64,000 nucleotides of DNA from positions 52,167 to 116,166 of the forward strand of contig NZ_CALPBW010000006.1 of NCBI RefSeq assembly GCF_943169845.1. The letters are read 5' to 3'. The DNA is from Peptoniphilus rachelemmaiella. Lineage in GTDB: Bacteria > Bacillota > Clostridia > Tissierellales > Peptoniphilaceae. The notes under the pieces were generated by a model. It saw nothing but the letters and a program-made list of their open reading frames with translations, searched no databases and was not told the origin of the DNA. The position numbers and the translations under genes are program-made. Below, in pieces: positions 60,367 to 64,000 of this stretch (its first letter is position 1; every line of letters starts with the position of its first letter).

Positions 60367-63030
60367 ATGAACAGTATGCAGAAAACCTATAAGCCCAAGG
60401 ATTTCGAAGCGCGCATCTATGCCCAATGGATGGAAAAAGGCGAGTTTACGCCGGATCGGGAAAAGGATAAGCAAGCGGGCAAAAAGCCCTTTACCATCGT
60501 CATGCCGCCGCCGAATGTGACGGGGAACTTGCACATGGGACACGCCATGAACAACACCCTGCAAGACATTTTGATCCGCTTCAAGCGCATGCGGGGCTAC
60601 AGCGCCCTGTGGATTCCGGGGACAGACCATGCGTCCATTTCCACGGAAGTAAAAGTCGTGGAAAAACTTCGCAACGAAGGCAAGTCGAAAGATAGTTTGG
60701 GCCGGGAAAAATTCCTGGAAGCCGCTTGGGCCTGGACGGAAGAATACGGCGGCAACATTAAAAACCAATTAAAGAAACTGGGCGTTTCCTGCGACTGGTC
60801 CAGAGAGCGCTTCACATTAGACGAAGGCTTGTCCGCCGCCGTCGAAGAAATGTTTATTCGCCTCTACAACAAAGGTCTGGTTTATCAGGGCGACCGCATC
60901 ATTAACTGGTGCCCCCACGACAAAACCGCCCTTTCCGATGCGGAAGTGGAACACGAAGAGCAAGAAGGCAAAATGTGGACCTTCCGCTATCCCATCGACG
61001 GCGAAGACGACGCCATTATGATCTCCACCACCCGACCGGAAACCATTCCCGGGGACTTGGCCATCGCCGTGAACCCCGACGACGAACGCTTTACAAACTA
61101 TGTGGGCAAGCATGCCGTCATCCCCGTCATCGGGCGGAAGATTCCCATTATCGCCGACAGCTACGTGGAATCGGAATTCGGCACCGGCGCCGTAAAAATC
61201 ACCCCGTCCCACGACCCCAACGACTTCGAGGTCGGCGCTCGCCACGACTTGGGACAATTGCTGATTATGGATGAAGAAGCCCGACTCAACGAAAACGCCG
61301 GAAAATATGCAGGTCTGAGCCGCGAAGAGGCACGCAAAGCCATCATCAAAGATTTCGACGAAGGCGGCTACTTGGTGAAAATCGACGATCACCACAACGC
61401 CGTGGGCCACTGCGAGCGCTGCAAAACCGTCATCGAACCCATGCTTTCCAAGCAATGGTTCGTCGCCATGGAAGAATTGGCCAAGCCCGCACTGGACGCC
61501 TACGAAAAAGGCGAGCTCCACTTCGTTCCGGAACGCTTCGGAAAGATCTACACCCACTGGCTGGAAAATATTCGCGACTGGTGTATTTCCCGTCAATTGT
61601 GGTGGGGCCATCGCCTGCCCGTTTACTATTGCGACGACTGCGGCGAGGTGATGGTATCGAAAGAAGCCGTCCACACTTGCAGTGCCTGCGGAGGCAAAAA
61701 CATTCGCCAAGACGAAGACACATTGGACACCTGGTTCAGCTCCGCTTTGTGGCCCTTCTCCACCATGGGTTGGCCCGATTCCACGCCTGATTTGGACTAT
61801 TACTATCCCACCGATGTGTTAATCACAGGCTACGACATTATCTTCTTCTGGGTTATCCGCATGGTCTTCTCCGCCCTGGAAATCACCGAGGAATTGCCCT
61901 TCACCGACGTTTACCTCACCGGGCTCATTCGTGATGAACAGGGACGCAAAATGTCCAAGAGCTTGGGCAACGGCATCGATCCCTTGGATGTCATCGACCA
62001 ATACGGCGCCGACGCCCTTCGCTTTACATTGATTACCGGATCCACTCCGGGCAACGACATGCGCTTCAGCTACAAGCGGGTAGAGAACAACCGCAACTTC
62101 TGCAATAAATTGTGGAACGCATCGCGTTTCGTGCTGATGAATCTGCCGGAGGATTTCTACGACGCCAAGGTTATGAAGGACAAACTCCATTCGGAAGACC
62201 GCTGGATTTTAACCCGCGTCGACGAAACCATCGTGGAAGTTCAGGAAAAAATCGAAAAATACGACATCGGCATGGCCGCCGAAGCCGTACACGACTTTAT
62301 TTGGGACGAATACTGCGACTGGTACATCGAAATGGTGAAACCCCGCCTCTACGGCGACGACATCGAAGACCGAGAAGTAGTCTACGGCGTCCTGTTGGAT
62401 GTATTAGAAAAGATTTTGAAGATGCTCCATCCCTTTATGCCCTACATTACGGAAGAAATTTACGCCTTCCTGCCGTCCACCGAGGGCGATCTCATCGTCA
62501 GTGACTGGCCGAAAAGCGGCATCTACAGCTACCACGACGATGTGGAAAAAATCTCCATTCTCAGAGAAGCCATTCGCGGCATTCGCAATGCCAAAGCGGA
62601 AATGGATATCGAGCCCTTTAGAAAGAGCAAGCTCTACCTCTTAACCGACGACGACGCCCGGGCGGCAGTCTACGACGAATTAAAAGATCATTTCGCCAAT
62701 TTGGCCAACTGCACCGCCATTGAGCGAATTCCCGATCGCGACGCCGTCTCCGACGATGTTATCTCCGTGGTCGTGGAAAAAGCGGAACTTTTCCTTCCAA
62801 TGAAAGACTTGGTCGATTACGACAAAGAAGCCCAACGGCTGAAAAAAGACATGGAAAAAACCGAGGCGGAAATCGAGCGTGCGGAAAAGAAGCTGGCCAA
62901 CGAAAACTTCGTCAGCAAAGCGAAACCCGAAGTCGTACAAAAAGAGCGGGAAAAATTGGAAATGTATAAAGAAAACCTCAAAAACTTAAAAGAGCGGGCT
63001 GCTTTCGTCGAAAAACAATTGGCGGATTAG
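60367..63030 (+). CDS. valS: Valyl-tRNA synthetase
   Basis: An 887-residue class I synthetase: PPPNVTGNLHMGHAMNN holds the HIGH motif (HMGH) and KMSKSLGNG the second signature. The editing domain (about residues 185-340) has the threonine-rich STTRPET loop. A C-terminal coiled coil (about 820-885) is typical of ValRS. GGAGG precedes the ATG, just after the T-box terminator. It is followed by its own terminator. Confidence 0.97.
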   Translation: MNSMQKTYKPKDFEARIYAQWMEKGEFTPDREKDKQAGKKPFTIVMPPPNVTGNLHMGHAMNNTLQDILIRFKRMRGYSALWIPGTDHASISTEVKVVEKLRNEGKSKDSLGREKFLEAAWAWTEEYGGNIKNQLKKLGVSCDWSRERFTLDEGLSAAVEEMFIRLYNKGLVYQGDRIINWCPHDKTALSDAEVEHEEQEGKMWTFRYPIDGEDDAIMISTTRPETIPGDLAIAVNPDDERFTNYVGKHAVIPVIGRKIPIIADSYVESEFGTGAVKITPSHDPNDFEVGARHDLGQLLIMDEEARLNENAGKYAGLSREEARKAIIKDFDEGGYLVKIDDHHNAVGHCERCKTVIEPMLSKQWFVAMEELAKPALDAYEKGELHFVPERFGKIYTHWLENIRDWCISRQLWWGHRLPVYYCDDCGEVMVSKEAVHTCSACGGKNIRQDEDTLDTWFSSALWPFSTMGWPDSTPDLDYYYPTDVLITGYDIIFFWVIRMVFSALEITEELPFTDVYLTGLIRDEQGRKMSKSLGNGIDPLDVIDQYGADALRFTLITGSTPGNDMRFSYKRVENNRNFCNKLWNASRFVLMNLPEDFYDAKVMKDKLHSEDRWILTRVDETIVEVQEKIEKYDIGMAAEAVHDFIWDEYCDWYIEMVKPRLYGDDIEDREVVYGVLLDVLEKILKMLHPFMPYITEEIYAFLPSTEGDLIVSDWPKSGIYSYHDDVEKISILREAIRGIRNAKAEMDIEPFRKSKLYLLTDDDARAAVYDELKDHFANLANCTAIERIPDRDAVSDDVISVVVEKAELFLPMKDLVDYDKEAQRLKKDMEKTEAEIERAEKKLANENFVSKAKPEVVQKEREKLEMYKENLKNLKERAAFVEKQLAD

Positions 63031-63082
63031 GTTTTAGGAAAGTATTTTGAGTTTGACCGCCTGCGATTAATTGAATTCATAG

Positions 63083-63120
63083 CGAAAAACGGATGCTGAA
63101 GGAGAAGGCATCCGTTTTTC
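63083..63120 (+). terminator. Terminator after valS
   Basis: AAAACGGATGC and GCATCCGTTTT form a perfect 11-pair stem with a T tail. Confidence 0.9.
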
Positions 63121-63201
63121 CATGCTCCGGTTTTTCTTTTGCGATATAATAGAAAAGAGAATGAGTATCAAAGGGCGAAAATAAAAAATTAGGGAGGAAT
63201 T

Positions 63202-63698
63202 ATGGGATCGGATCGCGCGAATATGCCTGCCTTTGGCGTGGGCCCTATGTATGTGTTGAGCTGTCTTTTTTTGACGGCCATGGGCATTCTTTGTCGGAAC
63301 AAGAGCTTTATGGCCGTGGGGCGCATGGAAAAGGGAAGGTATTTATTCATCGCGGCAGGGATTTTCTTTGTTCTCGCCGGGCTTTACCTTTGGATACAGG
63401 CAGTAATCATTCAAAAAATCAATGCTAAGGCCCGTGCCTCGGAATTAATTACCACGGGCGTCTACGGCGTGGTTCGCAATCCGGTGTATACCGCCTTTAT
63501 GTTCATCTTTACCGGCGCCTTGCTCTTCGCCGCCAATGTGATCTTGTTGATTCTGCCTTTTTTTTTTGGGCGATACTTACGCTGCTAATGAAACAGACGG
63601 AGGAGAAGTGGCTCCTTCGTCAATTCGGCGAGGAATATGCGGCTTATTGTAAAGAAGTGAACCGCGTGATTCCGTGGTTTCCGAAAAGGAAGTCGTGA
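63202..63698 (+). pseudogene. ICMT/PEMT-like membrane methyltransferase with a frameshift in a T10 tract
   Basis: The first 128 codons have three or four membrane helices and the family motif ELITTGVYGVVRNPVYTAF, as in isoprenylcysteine carboxyl methyltransferase-like proteins. At 63558-63567 a run of ten Ts puts the frame out and it stops at 63588. With one more T the frame continues through LTLLMKQTEEKWLLRQFGEEY and RVIPWFP to a stop at 63698, giving the normal C-terminus of about 166 residues. So either this is a pseudogene, a slippage-controlled gene, or a sequencing error in the homopolymer. AGGGAGG precedes the ATG. Confidence 0.82.
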
Positions 63699-63831
63699 GA
63701 ATGAAAAAATAACTCCCGCTCGAACCAGAGGCTCAATAAGGAAAAAAGAAAAGATTTAATGGATCGTTAATCGCGTAAGCAAATGCCATGGTAAGGTCTA
63801 TTAAAGATAGATTAATACGGATAAACGGAGT

Positions 63832-63871
63832 AAGAAAAACGGATGCTGAAAATTCGGTATCCGTTTTTATA
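63832..63871 (+). terminator. Terminator upstream of the right-hand IS end
   Basis: AAAAACGGAT and ATCCGTTTTT around an inner CTGAA/TTCGG hairpin. Its first 15 bases are identical to the valS terminator, so it may be a copied segment. I see nothing else between 63699 and 63831. Confidence 0.78.
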
Positions 63872-64000
63872 TTGGCTCTATAATATCCATTGGGGAGTAA
63901 TCTCCTCAATGGATATTTTTGTGCAAAAAGATAGCACTTGTTTTCCCTATCACCTAAAATTAAATCACCACAACATAATAAAGGGGGGCAAACAAGTGCA
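63872..64000 (+). mobile_element. ISL3-like insertion sequence end, right copy, entering at the window edge
   Basis: It starts TTGGCTCTATAATATCC with a palindrome around 63882-63918, then follows the inverted copy of 6144-6266 base for base with few changes. AAGGGGGG near 63981-63988 is a likely ribosome-binding site, and GTG at 63996 is the probable start of the transposase whose N-terminus is preserved at 5958-6143. The rest lies beyond the window. Confidence 0.68.

Noticed and set aside
2..64000. CRISPR array, prophage, conjugation module or defence system
   Set aside because: I looked for regularly spaced repeats, structural phage genes, relaxase and restriction or abortive-infection genes and saw none; mazF is the only toxin-like gene.

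Overview
The window looks like chromosome of an anaerobic, Gram-positive Firmicute, most likely in or near the Peptoniphilaceae (Tissierellia). This placement is an inference. It rests on the large Bacillus-type SRP RNA, two T-box leaders, a one-iron superoxide reductase, a CsaB/SLH cell-surface system, GA-module-like repeats like those of Finegoldia surface proteins, and an FtsEX-EnvC-CtpA cluster. Most of the sequence has balanced to G+C-rich codon use. The first 6 kb is clearly A+T-rich and looks acquired.

Layout. 1-5.9 kb: an A+T-rich island with two exporter-type ABC half-transporters and a complete ECF module (S component, EcfT, fused double EcfA), resembling siderophore or iron uptake clusters. 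5.95-6.3 kb: a decayed ISL3-like transposase fragment with palindromic end repeats; an inverted copy of the same IS end enters at 63.87-64.0 kb. 6.4-6.8 kb: SRP RNA and tRNA-Ser(GGA) from one consensus promoter (minus strand). 6.85-10.55 kb (minus): birA, trmL and a DinG/Rad3-like helicase with a nuclease-like N-terminus. 10.6-14.1 kb (plus): a class II aldolase, then a small coiled-coil protein and a P1B-like metal ATPase. 14.4-17.7 kb: an OpuC-type osmoprotectant importer. 17.85-18.2 kb: superoxide reductase. 18.4-22.6 kb: RNA methyltransferase, PAS-PP2C phosphatase, CarD regulator and PIN-TRAM protein. 22.6-24.05 kb (minus): tyrS with a very compact T-box. 24.1-25.6 kb: an AcpS-NnrD fusion and MazF.

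25.7-33.9 kb is a long co-directional run for surface-polymer synthesis (GT4, DUF4330-like protein, O-antigen-ligase-like protein, CsaB, TagA/WecG) ending in transketolase and an FMN-binding lipoprotein. 34.0-37.6 kb (minus): a MacB-like ABC ATPase, a CARDB-like surface protein and an FtsX-like permease. 37.7-38.9 kb: larB convergent with 5-formyl-THF cyclo-ligase. 39.0-48.0 kb: ftsE, ftsX, an EnvC-like hydrolase, ctpA, uvrB and uvrA. 48.1-50.7 kb: a polar amino acid ABC transporter. 50.8-55.5 kb: a TPR-like membrane protein and a 1186-aa SLH-anchored surface protein. 55.6-57.6 kb (minus): murC and rpsD. 57.8-63.7 kb: an MTA/SAH-deaminase-like amidohydrolase, trpS, valS with a full-length T-box, and a frameshifted ICMT-like membrane methyltransferase.

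The genes connect most clearly at the envelope. CsaB and TagA should build a pyruvylated wall polymer that SLH domains bind, and the SLH protein lies in the same window. FtsEX with EnvC controls wall cleavage at division. I did not see a phage, CRISPR array, defence island or conjugation module. The observations most worth following up are the minimal tyrS T-box, the A+T-rich iron-uptake-like island bounded by IS remnants, the small CxxC protein paired with an atypical metal ATPase, and the GA-like modules on an SLH anchor.
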